NCBI GenBank assembly: GCA_021234155.1
Contig: JAJEKV010000114.1
Coordinates: forward strand, 449,654 to 513,653
Reading direction: 5' to 3'
DNA from: Isoetes taiwanensis
Lineage: Eukaryota; Streptophyta; Lycopodiopsida; Isoetales; Isoetaceae
Length of the DNA stretch: 64,000 nucleotides
How positions within the stretch are numbered: position 1 is the first letter of the stretch; each line of letters begins with the position of its first letter. Positions 35,876-49,313 of the stretch are shown in pieces. The notes below the pieces were generated by a model, which was given only the letters and a program-made list of their open reading frames with translations, was not told the origin of the DNA and did no database searches. The translations under genes and the position numbers were made by a program.

Positions 35876-37149
35876 CACAAAGACATGCAGAGAAAGACAA
35901 CAACCCTCGGATTGTTCCAACCAACGAAAATAACGGCCCATAAAGGGTGCACTCTAGAAATACTATTTAGTACACCTCAACGAATACAACAATGAAATCA
36001 TAGTAAAACCATGTGAAAAAACGTATAAAAATCTAAAAGTAACCCCCTGTTATTATGCTAGATATGAACCCTTTAAATCGTTGACTAACCTTCCTAAGGA
36101 GTATGGATGCAATAGAATTGACAATTCCTATTTGAAACAGTTAACTATCCATTTGGCACTACTTAATTTGTTTATCCGAAATTATTTTCGGTCTAGAGCC
36201 TTAGTGTGATTTATCTAGACAATGGTGAAAATTAGTTGCTCGTGGTCCTATCGGGGAAAGTTCAGCCCTCTATCAGAAAAGAACCTCTTCAAGTAGTCTT
36301 ATCCACTAACTTTCTTCGTATTTAGATTAGTGGGTAATGCCTAACTATCTAATTCTTTCTCATTGTAACTTCCTTTTTTAAGATACTTCGTTTGAGGATT
36401 TCTCAATATGCTTATGGATGATATTGCATTATGCATATGTAGGTTTTTATGGCAGACTATATTGGGTGGAAAGATTATCTCTTAAGGGCCTTTATTCTTG
36501 TTTAAATGGCAAACGGAGTTCCGTGTAAGTGCTTTCTTCCTTTTTTACAGGTTATAATCTCCATAGAAAACTTTGTATCAAAGACATGACTGTATGAAGA
36601 ATCATAATATCTTAGACAACTTATGCAACAAGCAAACAATTGTTAAGACTCCTAAGAGAATCTCCACATCCGCATGAATGTTTGGTGCTTATGACAAACA
36701 GGATTGCTGCACCATACTGTGCTCGAATGCATGAAAATGCCAGAATGACATGTAGCCCATGCATGGATGTAATTGATGCCTGGGTATAATTGACAGAACG
36801 GGTAGTAGTCCATGCATTGATATAATCAGAGGCCTAGTTTCGACCGCCTGGGATGTCATTGCCAACACGAGTACCAACTACCCTAGATCCATATCTTCCT
36901 TATAAGTTTCATCTGGACTCAGTTCTTGCACTAATCTTGATATGGGAAAAATAAAATCGTCGACAAGGTTAAGGGGTACATGATGTATGGTCTATATTTA
37001 AGTATGTAGTCATTATTCCCGAGTTAAATTTCACTCAGGAGATACAACAGTTTCCACTTGCAAGATCAAGACTCGCCTAGCTTTCTATAACTAAAAATTA
37101 AAATTCGCCAACATAACTAATCTCGAATACCTAAGATTCGCCTACCATT

Positions 37150-37370
37150 CTAAATTACACCTACGCAACAACATGCCACGTAGGCTCTAATACGCCAACG
37201 TGGCTCCATCATGCCACCTAGGCTCTAACATACCACCTAGGGTCAAGCATGCCACATCAGCTCCAACATGCCAAATACGCTCCAACATGCCAAGTTCTCC
37301 AACATGCCAATGTGGGTCAGGCATGGCACCTAGGCTCAAGCATGCCATCTAGGCACTCCGAGTGGGGATA
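37150..37370. repeat. Short 19-bp-type minisatellite, copy 1
   Basis: About eleven diverged units of the CCACCTAGGCTCCAACATG type. It marks the left edge of the A/B module array, which has the larger array of the same unit (41,226-42,043) at its other edge. Confidence 0.85.
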
Positions 37371-37398
37371 TGGCACGTAAACCCTGTGCCTTGCCAGC

Positions 37399-40300
37399 TT
37401 ATTATAGGGTTTATGATATGGAGGTCGGGCTTTGGTCCGTTGCACTTGGGACATGGTCGAGCAGCTGCTGTTGAAAACACGAGGCAGTAGAAATTGCAAG
37501 AATGGGATTTTGATTTATTCTCCTCCTAGTTTTGCAATTAAAAAAGTGTAGAGCCTTTATGGATCAAAATTGTTTGGGGTCACTCGGATTGGCGGTTAGA
37601 TAGGAAACTCGTTATTTCAGTTCTCATGGCTCCCCATGCATGTTTAGAAATGGTCCACCTAGTTATCAAAGAAGTCGACCATGCTTTGCCTCAAAACGAA
37701 ACCCTATGTGTTGCTAGGTTATTGTAGGGTTTACGCTATGGAGGTTGAGTTTTATTCAGTTGCACTTGAGACATGGTCGAGAAGTGCAAAGAGAAAACAA
37801 GAAGCAATAGAAACCGATTTAAATGGGGTTTGGATTTACCGAGGCGTGCTTTCCTACCAAGTGCTCCTCCGGGAGGGCAAATGCCGCTGCCTCCCTTCCC
37901 GAGCCCTGGCTTCCCCTATCCGACCGCTGAATTCTCCATTCAAGTAACTTGTTTCGAAAGGTGCTCAAAAAAATTCAAGATCCGCCCGGAGAACATATCA
38001 AACCGCTAAAAGTGTCCTGCAGTCGAATCGCAGGTAGAAACCCAAGTGTTTTGTCGCTCGGGGGAGTACAAAGGTTCCGGAATGGAGATTTGACTTTCGC
38101 CATGTCGTCCAAACAACGAAATTACCCTAGGGACCAAGTTACACCTGGCCATTTTTTGCAGCAAAAGAAACACTAACCCTCTACATGGTAAAGATTCTCG
38201 CGACCTCCGCTAAGGCCAATTCACTACTTAACATGTTGGACATGAGCTACTTTGGCGCTTCCCGAGGAGGGGTGGTCTTCGCCTAGAAACTTGGTCTCCG
38301 TGGTAATGTCAATGTTTCGAGTCCGCTTGCAGTAAGATCACAGCTTCGGATGAGAGAGTTGCCCGCCCGCGACCGGGGACCCTCCAGAGGACCTTTGGGT
38401 CGAACCGCTTTCGAAGGTTTTAGGGCTCCGCCTTCTCAAGGCCAACGCCTCCCACTACCTCATGACATTGTGCAAGATCCCGGGTCCAATCCGGCTAGGG
38501 TATGGCCTCCAAAACGTAAACCCCCGGTATGCTAGGTTATTGTAGGGTTTACGCTATGGAGGTCGAAGTTTTATTCGGGCTTGCACCCGAGACATGGTCG
38601 GAGAAGCCGCAGATTGAAAACAAGAAGCAATAAAACCGAATTTAAAATGGGGTTTGGATTTACCGAGAAAGTGCTTTCCTACTAGTGTCCTTCCGGAGGG
38701 CAAATGCCGCTGCCTCCCTTCCGGAGCCCGGTTTCCTATCCCACCGCTGAATTCTCCATTCAAGTAACTTGCTTCGAAAGGTGCAAAAAAAATTCAAGAT
38801 CCGTTCGAGAACATATCAAACCGCCAAAGTGTCCCGGCAATGACCATGTAGAAACCCAAGTGTTTTGTCGTCGGGCAAGCATAAAAGGTTCGGAATGGAG
38901 ATTTGACTTTGCCATATCGCCCAAAACAAATAAATTACCCTAGGGACCAAGTTACACCTGGGCCATTTTTGCAGCAAAAGAAACACGAACCCTATATGGC
39001 AAAGATTCCGCACCCTCCGCTAAGGACAATTCACTACTTAACATGTTGGACATGAGTACTTACGCCCGAGTGGTGGTATTCTCTTCCACGCGAAACTTGG
39101 TCTCCGTGGTAATGTCGATGTTTCGAGTCCGCTGGCGAGTCGATCACGCTTCGGGGTGGGATAATCGCCGTGTGGGCCGGGGACCCTCGGAGAGGACCTT
39201 TGGGTCGAACTTCTTCGAAGGTTTTAGGGCTCCGCTGCGATCAACGCCCCCCACTACCTCATGACATTGTGCAAGATCCTCGTCCAACCGGCTAGAAGGA
39301 TGGCCTCCAAAACGTGAAACCCCGTGTATGGTTGCTAGGTTATTGTAGGGTTTACGCTATGGAGGTCAAGTTTTATTCGGGCTTGCACCGAGACCGGGTC
39401 GAGAAGCCGCAATGAAAACAAGAAGCAATAGAAACTCATTTAAATGGGGTTTGGATTTACCGAGGTGGGCTTTCCTACTAGAAGGTCCCTCCGGGAGGGC
39501 AAATGGAATGCCTCCCTTCACGAGTCCCCGTTTCCCTATCAAAACCGTTGAATTCTCCATTCAAGTAACTTGCTTCGAAAGCGTGCTCAAAAAATTCAAG
39601 ATCCTGTCACCGGAGAACATATCAACCCCAGAAGTGTCCCGCAATGTCAATCGTAGTAGAAACCCAAGTGTTTTGTCGTCGGCAAAAGCATAAAGGGCTC
39701 GCCAGGAATGGAGATTTGACCGCCATATCGTCCTAAATAGCGAATTACCCTAGGGACCAAGTTACACGGTCATTTTTTGCGACAAAGAAAAAGAAACAAA
39801 CCCTCTACATGGCAAGATTCCCCTCCTCTAAGGACAATTCACTACTGTGAACATGTTGGACATGAGCTACTTTGGCGCTTCTCGAGGGCTGCAGGGTGGT
39901 ACCATGACCATGAAACTTGGTCTCCGTGGTAATGTCAATGTTTCGAGTCCGCTGGCAGTCAAATCACCATTCTGAGGGTGGGATAGTCGCCGTCAACCGG
40001 GCGTAGGACCCTCCAGAGAGGACCTTTGGGTTGAACTTCCTTCCTCGAAGGTTTTAGGGCTCGCTCTTCTAGCGCCAATGGAGCCTCCCACTACCTCATG
40101 ACATTGTGCAAGATCCTGGTCCAATCGGCTGGAGGTATTCCTCCAAAACGCAAAACCTTTGTATGCTGCTAGGGTTATTGTAGGGTTTACGTTATGGAGG
40201 TCGAAGTTTTATTCAACTTGCACCTAGCGAGACATGGTCCAAGAGCTGCAGCTTGAAAACAAGAAGCAATAGAAACCCATTTAAATGGGGTTTGGATTTA

Positions 40301-41215
40301 TCCTCCTCCCAAAGGTCGCAATTAGAAGTCAAGAACACATTTTGTAGTAGCAAATTTTTTGGAATGATTCGATCGCCAATAGATCCAAAGTCCTGTTATT
40401 TCAGCTTGTCATGGTTCCGCATGCATGTTGAAAAAGGTACACCAGGTCCCAAGTGCAACTGACTCAAAACGCTTTTGGCCTCCATAACGTAAACCCTACA
40501 ATAACGGCAAGGCCACGGGGTTTGCGTTTTTGGAGGCCATACCTAGCTAGATTGGACCGGGATCTTGCACAATGTCATGAGGTAGTGGAGGGCGTTGATG
40601 CCGTAAGGCGGAGCCCTAAAACCTTCCAAGGTGTTCGACCCAAAGGTCCTCTCGAGGGGTCCTCGCCACGACGGGCAACTCTTCCACCCCCTGAATCGTG
40701 GATCCGACTCGCCAACGAACTCCAAAACATGGACATTACCCTAGAGACCAAGTCCTAGGGCGTAAGACCACCCCAACCCCTAAGACAGCCAAAGTAGCTC
40801 ACGCCCAACACGCTCGTAGTGAATTGGCCTTAGCATGAGGGTGCGTAATACCGCCATGTAGAGGGTTCGTGTTTCTTTTGCTGAAAAATGACCGTGGTAA
40901 CTTGGTCCCTAGGGTAATCTCATTGCTTGCACGACATGGCTAAGTCAAATCTCCATTCTCGAGTCTTTGTAACGCCTCAACGACAAAACACTTGGGTTTC
41001 TACACTGGCCGAATTCGCAGGACACTTTAAGGTTTGATATGTTCTCCCGCATTCCATCTTGAATTTTTGAGCCTGCCAAAGCAAGTTACTTGAATGGAGA
41101 ATTCAATGGTCTGATAGGGGAAACCGTTCCTGGGAAGGGAGGCACCGCATTTGCCCTCCTGAGGAGCACACGGTAGGAAAAGCTTCTGCAGTAAACCTTT
41201 GTGATGTCGGCCCCG
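37399..41215. repeat. A/B module array with inverted-repeat junctions, copy 1
   Basis: Landmark TTATTGTAGGGTTTACG marks the unit starts. The order is B (37,399-37,718), A1 (37,719-38,536), A2 (38,537-39,339), A3 (39,340-40,174), B' (40,175-about 40,500), and an inverted, truncated A4 (about 40,500-41,200). A units are about 800-835 bases long and B units about 320. Each junction pairs CCTCCAAAACGTAAACCC with GGGTTTACG(C/T)TATGGAGG across a spacer of about 20 bases, so a hairpin can form. Short open frames here differ between units and are not supported as genes. Confidence 0.85.
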
Positions 41216-41225
41216 GGGTCCGCCA

Positions 41226-42043
41226 CCTAGGCTATAACATGCCACCTAGGGCTCCAACATGCCACCGGCTCCAACATGCCACCTAGCATGCCACCTAGGC
41301 TCCAACATGCCACCGGGCTCCAACATGCCACGCGTGAGCTCCAACATGCCAAGTTGGCTCCAACGTGCCACCTAGGCTCAAGCATGCCAAGGTGTTCAAA
41401 TATGCCACCTAGGCTCCAACATGCCGGGTGGTTTCAACATGCCACGGAGGCTCCAACGCGCCAACCAGGCTCCAACATGCCTCGTGAGCTCTAGCATGCC
41501 ACCTAGGGCTCCAACGCCACCTAGGCTCCAACATGCCACCGGCTCCAACATGCCAAGGTGGCTCCAACATGCCACCTAGGTGGCTGCCAAGGTGGCTCAA
41601 ACATGCCTAGGCTCCAACATGCCACCCACGCCCAACATGCCACGTGGGCTCCAACATGACACCCAGCATGCCACCTAGGCTCCAACATGCCACCCGGCTC
41701 CAACATGCCACGCGGAGCTCCAAACATGCCAAGGTGGCTCCAACGTGCCACCTAGGCTCAAGCGCGCCAAGGTGGCTCAAATATGCCACCTAGGGCTCCA
41801 ACATGCCACGAGGCTCCAACATGCCAACTAGGCTCCAACATGCCTCGTGAGCTCTAGCATGCCACCTAGGCTCCAACGTGCCACCGGGCTCCAACATGCC
41901 ACCTAGGCTCAAAGCGTGCCAAGGTGGCTCAAACATGCCACCTAGGCTCCAACATGCCACCCACGCCCAACATGCCACGTAGGCTCCAACATGCCACCTA
42001 GCATGCCATCTAGGCTCCAACATGCCTCCAACATGCCTCCGGG
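41226..42043. repeat. 19-bp minisatellite, copy 1
   Basis: About 43 units of 19 bases. Two forms are mixed: CCACCTAGGCTCCAACATG and CCAAGGTGGCTCAAACATG. It ends exactly where copy 2 of the Helitron Rep begins (GATGCCT at 42,044). The open frames in it (Trp/His/Gly/Leu-rich) arise only from the repeat. Confidence 0.92.
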
Positions 42044-44405
42044 GATGCCTGGTGGGTGATAGATAGCGCATGCCTTTACATATTCTTGTATCTCATTCCT
42101 ATGGCCTGCCCGCATCATGCCCTTGTGAGGTGCGCTCGAAGCTTGCCTTGTGTCATGGGTCTGCATGCTCACCACTAACATGTGCATCTCTCCCATGTTG
42201 AACTCATCGCTGGCCGTGACCGACGACAATTCCACGTGTTTGCCTCTCTTGAGTTATTGAGAACCTTGCAGATCAAATCCTTTATATATATAACCATAGA
42301 GGTAAGAGAAGACATGCACGGTGGATGCGATGTCAACCATAATATGACAAGCCGAAGTTCATGGAGCAAGAAGCATTGTATGGAACTATCCACGCGATCG
42401 TCCCACTCCTCCTACTATATTGCACATAGCCCTTTGAGTCAAGGTGCGTTCTTTGGATTGACTAGTTTTGGATACTTGTAAAAAGACGGAGAACTACATG
42501 GGGAGCATATGGTAGAATGTCTATGGACCATAAATTTTTTGAACCTCGCCCTCGATAGCTCAAGCAGATATAATATCATCAACACATTCTATTGGTATAT
42601 CCGGTTCCAGACGTAACACAAGATGCGTGTGAGGAAGTCCTCGCTTTTTGAAACTCTACTACCGTGATTATATATGACACCGTTGAAAACATTTATGTAA
42701 GAGTTCTTTTAGACGTTGTAACCTTCCATGAAAATATCGCACAACAATCATAGGACTATCGATGCATTCCGCCAGGTCTAAGGGCGCTCTTATTTCCGCC
42801 AATCCATATTCGCTGCCATCGTGAATGAATAAAGTTGGACGCCCCTTTGCCCTAGAGAGTGCCAATGCATCAAAGAACTTGTACGTAACACCATCTCCGC
42901 AATCCAAGAACCATGAAGGCAATATAATATCATTCTGGTTGTTATTTTCTCGCTTCAAAAGATAATCTTCGCCAAATTGAGCCCTCCTATTTCTAAGGCA
43001 GGTGTCCTAAAGTATTCAGCGCAAGGCCCTCAACCCTTGAGTACATGTCGACTAGGTAATTCCCACACAAACGCCCTAGTCGAAGGAACCTATCCTCGTG
43101 CGATAACCTTGCCCTATACCATTGAAGGCGCGGAGACCATGATCATTTCGGGCCCCCATCCCTGTACCATGGGGAAAAAGCAGTGGATATTGCAGAGGTT
43201 CATACATAGGTTCGAGAATGTTTACGAAGGTCGGCTCACCCTCACTTCGAGCCCAAAATCCTGCAACCCGGGATGCAATATCAGTCGTGTTACTAACCTC
43301 TCGCAATCGCCGCCATTTCGTTACTCCCAACCTCTCAAGGCATACGATACTCCCCATCGTCCAGAAGATGTCTAATGAATGGGTTCACTTGATCAAGTAT
43401 CGACCCGATTGATGCAATCCATTGGAATGGCACCCTCTGGAGTCCCGCTTGTGCATAACGTCGTGAATCATCATATATATACCAGTGTATGGGATTCCCC
43501 GTCTCCCTTATTGGAAGCAAGTGATGATAATGCGACCCATGATAGTCACAGATGAGGGAAGTCCAAATTGACAAACTCTCCATCCACTCCAAGCACACTA
43601 AAGCAAAAGAGCTTATTTATCCTTCTACATACCTTATTGAAATCTACGACATCGTGATAAGTTAATCAATGCACGCAAAGGGGTAATCGTGGTAGTAACC
43701 ACCTACCCTTATTACAACAAACCGTGCATTGCTTATTCCATGTGCACATCGGTGAATGCTCGATTAATTGTTGTTCTCATGTCTCGTGCACGTAGTGTGT
43801 CGGTTGCTCGGCGCGACTCACCATTGAGTCATCACCCACGGTGTTTGCTTGCATATTGCGTAGCTAGAGGGGCTTGCGGCTCTTACATTTGTGTGTCGTT
43901 CTCGGTTCTAGCAGCGATGATACGATCTCTATCCTCAGAAGATAGGTTCGCATAACGTTCCCTCCGCATATGGCGCACTTCCTCCCGACCTTCATCACCT
44001 AATCTTGCGTACCATCTTGCTCTATACCCAAGTTGCTCACCCACAACTGCCGGTGACCCGTCAAGTAACTCACCCCCACCAGTCGACGGCAAACTTGGAG
44101 TTGGAGCATTTTCACCTGCTACAACTCCATCTATTCCAACAATATGTGTGTTTATCGTCCTAGACCGAAGCTGTCTCGATCGTTGTCTCGCTTCGCCACG
44201 CCTAGTTCTCGAGCACCCTCGCTTTAGATTTTATGATCGCATTTTGCCCTCTGTCGGCGCCTCTCTCTATCATCTACCACTGGTACAACAAGGTGTGTAT
44301 CTCCTATCGATTGAAGTAGGCGATGTCTAGTACGCTATCTCGCCAATGCTCACAAATTTACATAACGCCCCGACCCTCTCGTATCTATTTGCCTTTCGGC
44401 TGGGT
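42044..44405 (-). pseudogene. Helitron Rep and N-terminus, copy 2
   Basis: This repeats 29,961-32,350 in the same orientation. The homology begins at GATGCCT, so the helicase is absent. The STPR-like part is nearly identical over long stretches (43,930-44,190 compared with 31,855-32,115). The Rep frame is cut into short pieces (43,335-43,598, 43,076-43,357, 42,668-42,958) by small indels and substitutions. Because many changes fall at CAG, CTG and CG sites, part of the damage may be sequencing error. Confidence 0.88.
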
Positions 44406-47400
44406 TCGATGCGTTACCATCCATACTCCTTGATCCACTAAATTTAACACACAAACTAAATGCATAAGTCACCGTAGAAGAATAACTCACGTTACATGTT
44501 TTCCAAAGTGCGACCGGTCACACAATCACACTCACCCCGGTTTTTGGTCCACTGTTGAAAACATCAGTTTTGGTAGGTCTACATGTCCTGTTTTCAAAGA
44601 ATCCTACATGTGGATTTGTGGAGGTATGGTTTTGTTCGATAATGGTGTTCTTTTTCAAATGGACTAAAACATCCACTGTTGTTTTGTAGTTTCTTCTATT
44701 GTGACATGTCATTTTATAATACAATCCACTGTAGGAAAGAATACTTGAATTTCTACATGTCTAATAATTCTATTGTCACATGTCTTTATAGATGTAGGAA
44801 AGAATATTTGATTCTCTACATGTCCTATACTTCCATTCACATGTCTTTATAGTAGTAGGGCAGAGTACTTTATTTACTAAGGCATTGTAGGAAAGAATAC
44901 ATGAATTACGACATGTGTAATACTTCTATTGTCACATGTCTTTATAGAAGTAGGAAAGAATACTTGATTCTCTACATGTCGTATGCTTCCATGTCACATG
45001 TCTTTATAGTAGTAGGACGAGAGTACTTTATTTTCTAATGCATTGTAGGAAAGAATACTTGAATTTCTACATGTGTAATACTTCTATTGTCACATGTCTT
45101 TATAGAAGTAGGAAAGAATACTTGATTCTCTACATGTCCTATCCTTCCATATCACGGGTCTTTATAGTGGTAGGATAGAGTACTTGATTTGCTACATGTG
45201 ATGCACGTGCATGATCACATGTCGTTATACTAGTATTCCATGTAAGACAAGTTACTTCAACTACTTCAATTACTTAACGCTAAGTATTTTTGCATAACAA
45301 AACCATCAAGAATTTGATTTGTATTCCTTGAGGGGTGCAGGATTTTGCAACAAATCCCTAAGCATTAATGTCATAGGACCAAGCAAGATCCTAACAATAT
45401 CCTAACATTTTGGATATTGTTAGAGAAAGACCATTAAACCACGCCTACATTTTTGCATAATAAACCATTAAGAATTGTGAGATGTATTTCTTTTATGGAG
45501 GAAAGGACCATTGCAACAAATCCCCAAGCATTAAAATGGCAAGACCATGCAATATCCTAACATTATTCCCCATTTTGATATCGTTAGTGGAACACCATTA
45601 AACCGTTCCTAGATCTTGGTATAATTTAGACCATTAAGAATTTGAGATGTAATTGTTTATGGGGAATAGGACCATTGCAACAAATCCCCAAGCATTATAA
45701 AATGGCAAGACTACTTAATATCCTAACATTATCCCCCATTTTGGATATCATTAGTGGAACACCATTAAACCATGCCTATATCTAGTTGGTACTAAGGTTC
45801 GCTATAGACGATCCAATAGTTATCCACGTCATCCAATGGTTTTAATTGTATCTAATTTATCTTATCCAATGGTTCTTTCTAAGAATGCAATGGTTCTTTG
45901 AAAAACAAGATAACTTATTGCACTTAGACGATTTGCACTAAGAATTAGAGATGTAATTGTTGGAGCCATCAAGCAAAATACCACAGCTAACACCTTAAAC
46001 CTAAACACAAACTCGAGAAAACCTTGCTCGGGAAAACCTTGCTTCCGAGTCATGTGCACGAAGGTATCAGAGCTCCTCTGCATCGAGAGCTGTCGGATAG
46101 GCATATTTGCCATATATTCCTTGATCTGAACCGTACATAGCGATCCTCGTTTGTGGGGTATGCATGTACAAGTTTTTGTATACTGTATATTGAGGTTTGC
46201 AAAATACTATAAGGTTTAAGGGAATGTACTTAATGGTGTTAATTTTGTACATGTATTGTAAGTTTTTAGGGGCTCTCGCTGCCCTACGTAACCCCCCGTG
46301 TGAATATGTACCCAAACCAAAGGGGGTTTTAGGGGGATATTAATTTAAATGTATTGGATGTAATGGTTTGTGTTAATTAATGTTGATTGTAGTGATGTGT
46401 TGGTTGTTATTATGCTATATATTACTAAAAAATTTGGGCCCTTCGGCCCTAATAAAGGCCTTTGGGCATTAAGGATGGCATAACTTCATGCACTAATTAT
46501 GCATGTAATACCACGAGAAACACTTGTAATCTAATTACAGGATAGAACTCAAAAAAGTGAAAATGTAATCTCTATGTAAGTGAAAATGTAATCTCTATCC
46601 AAACAAGTAAGTGAAAATGTAGTAGTATCAAAACAATGTTTGATCTATTTCACGGAATAAATAGACGATCTTAATAATAAGTTATGCAACAAACTATCCA
46701 AGATTTTATAGCTTAAGATGAACAACCCAAAATTGACCGGATCAAAGCAAATTTATTTACCATTTATGTTCCCCTGAAAAATAAAATTGAATCAAATAAA
46801 AGCTTTTGACATTGATATGCTCTACAATAATGTTTTATTCACAAACCATTGCATGAACATCAACGCCATCTAAGTAACAATTGGTGAGGTTCATAAAGAA
46901 CCGGTAATACTTTCTCCGCGGGTTGTCCGCTTTGGCTTAACAAGTGAAGAGAATTAGCCGGCTTTGGTGATGTGGAGTAGGTCTCCGTAACGGCCGGTAA
47001 GTGAAGCAAGATCAAGGGTAGAGGTTTTGAAGCAAGCTTGCTCTGTTAGCGTTTCACATATTGTTACTTCAGCTACAACTATTCCTCTTTCACAATGAAA
47101 CTATTGTTTATCAATCCATGTGATTTTGGATGGTCCATCTGTAGCTTAAAGGTAATGCATGATTCACTTTCTGGTTCGATTAAAGCTCCAAACCTACAAT
47201 ATAAATGCATTCTTGTGGCCACTGTTTGACTAATCTGCATGATTCAGAAAAGGGCGTGGAATAATCCGCATGTTGTGTGCACAAGAATCCGTTTGTTGAT
47301 TGAAGCTAAATGCTGGCTGCTATGAACAATCCGACAGGCCAGGAATATCCAAGAGTTGAAAGCAAACAGAGGGCCTAAACTCTAAACTCTTTTTGAATCT

Positions 47401-49070
47401 GCAACAAATCTTAGAACAGATAAAGGGAAGGAGACAAAGGTGAGTTTTGCAGCACTACATTGTAGAACCAGGAAAACAATACCTTGTAAAAAAAAACCGT
47501 TATGCTAACTGAAGAAACATTAAAAAACAAATACCTTTGTAAGTGTGAGCAAAAAATCCACATCGTGGTAGCAAAAATCCACTCCGGCAACAAGAATCCA
47601 AGAGGGCAAGTACACATGCGCATGCACACATGCACACACGCATACGCACATGCACTTGCACTTGCACTTGCACTTGCACATGCACAGTACACATGCACAT
47701 GCACATGCATACGCATGCACATGCACATGCACATGCACATGCACGTGCACATGCACATGCATACACATGCGCAATGTTCATGCACAAAGACATGCAGAGA
47801 AAGACAACAACCCTCGGATTGTTCCAACCAACGAAAATAACGGCCCATAAAGGGTGCACTCTAGAAATACTATTTAGTACACCTCAACGAATACAACAAT
47901 GAAATCATAGTAAAACCATGTGAAAAAACGTATAAAAATCTAAAAGTAACCCCCTGTTATTATGCTAGATATGAATCCTTTAAATCGTTGACTAACCTTC
48001 CTAAGGAGTATGGATGCAATAGAATTGACAATTCCTATTTGAAACAGTTAACTATCCATTTGGCACTACTTAATTTGTTTATCGAAATTATTTTCTGGCC
48101 TAGACTTAGTGTGATTTATCTAGACAATGGTGAAAATTAGTTGCTCGTGTCCTATCGGGGAAAGTTCAGCCTACCGTAATCAGAACCTCCGCCAGTAGTC
48201 TTATCCACTAACTTTCTTCAGTATTTAGATTAGTGGGTAATGCCTAACTATCTAATTCTTTCTCATTGTAACTTCCTTTTTTAAGATACTTCGTTTGAGG
48301 ATTTCTCAATATGCTTATGGATGATATTGCATTATGCATATGTAGGTTTTTGCAGGCAGCTATATTGGGTGGAAAGATTATCTCTTAAGGGCCTTTATTC
48401 TTGTTTAAATGGCAATCTTTCTTTGGAGTTCGTGTAAGTGCTTTCTTCCTTTTTACAAAAGTTATAATCTCCATAGAAAACTTTGTATCAAAGACATGAC
48501 TGTATGAAGAATCATAATATCTTAGACAACTTATGCAACAAGCAAACAATTGTTAAGACTCCTAAGAGAATCTCCACATCCGCATGAATGTTTGGTGCTT
48601 ATGACAAACAGGATTGCTGCACCATACTGTGCTCGAATGCATGAAAATGCCGTAATGACATGTAGCCCATGCATGGATGTAATTGATGCCCTGGGTATAA
48701 TTGGATGAATCGGGTAGTAGTCCATGCATTGATATAATCGGAGGCCTAGTTTTACCTGGGATGTCATTGCCAACACGAAAGTACCAACTACCCTAGATCC
48801 ATATCTTCCTTATAAGTTTCATCGGACTCGGTTCTTGCACTAATCTTGATATGGGAAAAATAAAATCGTCGACAAGGTTAAGGGGTACATGATGTATGGT
48901 CTATATTTAAGTATGTAGTCATTATTCCCGAAGTTAAATTTTCACTCGGGAGATACAACAGCTTTTCCACTTGCAAGATCAAGACTAGCCTAGCTTTCTA
49001 TAACTAAAAATTAAAATTAGCCAACATAACTAATCTCAATAATACCTAAGATTAGCCTACCATTCTAAAT
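44406..49070. repeat. Helitron upstream block of the duplicated segment, copy 2
   Basis: Colinear copy of 32,351-37,149. It includes the ACATGT minisatellite (about 44,700-45,245), one unit of the 59-bp VNTR (45,888-45,947) and the hexamer microsatellite (47,616-47,775). No gene is supported. Confidence 0.88.
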
Positions 49071-49280
49071 TACACCTACGCAACAACATGCCACGTAGGC
49101 TCTAATACGCCAACGTGGCTCCATCATGCCACCTAGGCTCTAACATACCACCTAGGGTCAAGCATGCCACATCAGCTCCAACATGCCAAATACGCTCCAA
49201 CATGCCAAGTTCTCCAACATGCCAATGTGGGTCAGGCATGGCACCTAGGCTCAAGCATGCCATCTAGGCACTCCGAGTGG
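49071..49280. repeat. Short 19-bp-type minisatellite, copy 2
   Basis: Near-identical copy of 37,150-37,370, at the left edge of the second A/B array. Confidence 0.85.
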
Positions 49281-49313
49281 GGATATGGCACGTAAACCCT
49301 GTGCCTTGCCAGC

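Larger units (their letters stand above)
32351..37149. repeat. Helitron upstream block of the duplicated segment, copy 1
   Basis: Apart from the minisatellites listed separately, this is AT-rich DNA without a supported gene. Notable pieces are a run of GGATATTG/GGACCATTGCAACAAATCCCC-type imperfect direct repeats (about 33,270-33,710) and GGGCCCTTCGGGCCC (34,544-34,558), which can fold back on itself. A GTAAGTGAAAATGTAATCTCTAT tandem motif lies at about 34,665-34,735. The whole block recurs almost unchanged at 44,406-49,070. Confidence 0.7.

Noticed and set aside
35572-35995. Several long overlapping frames rich in His, Met, Cys and Ala
   Set aside because: They come from the GCACAT/GCACTT microsatellite and run in almost every frame.
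38400-38550. Plant telomere repeats (TTTAGGG)
   Set aside because: Only isolated TTTAGGG/GTAGGGTTTA words occur at module positions, with no tandem telomeric run.
37719-40174. Open frames of 60-90 codons within the A modules
   Set aside because: Equivalent frames are not kept between units or copies; indels change them each time.
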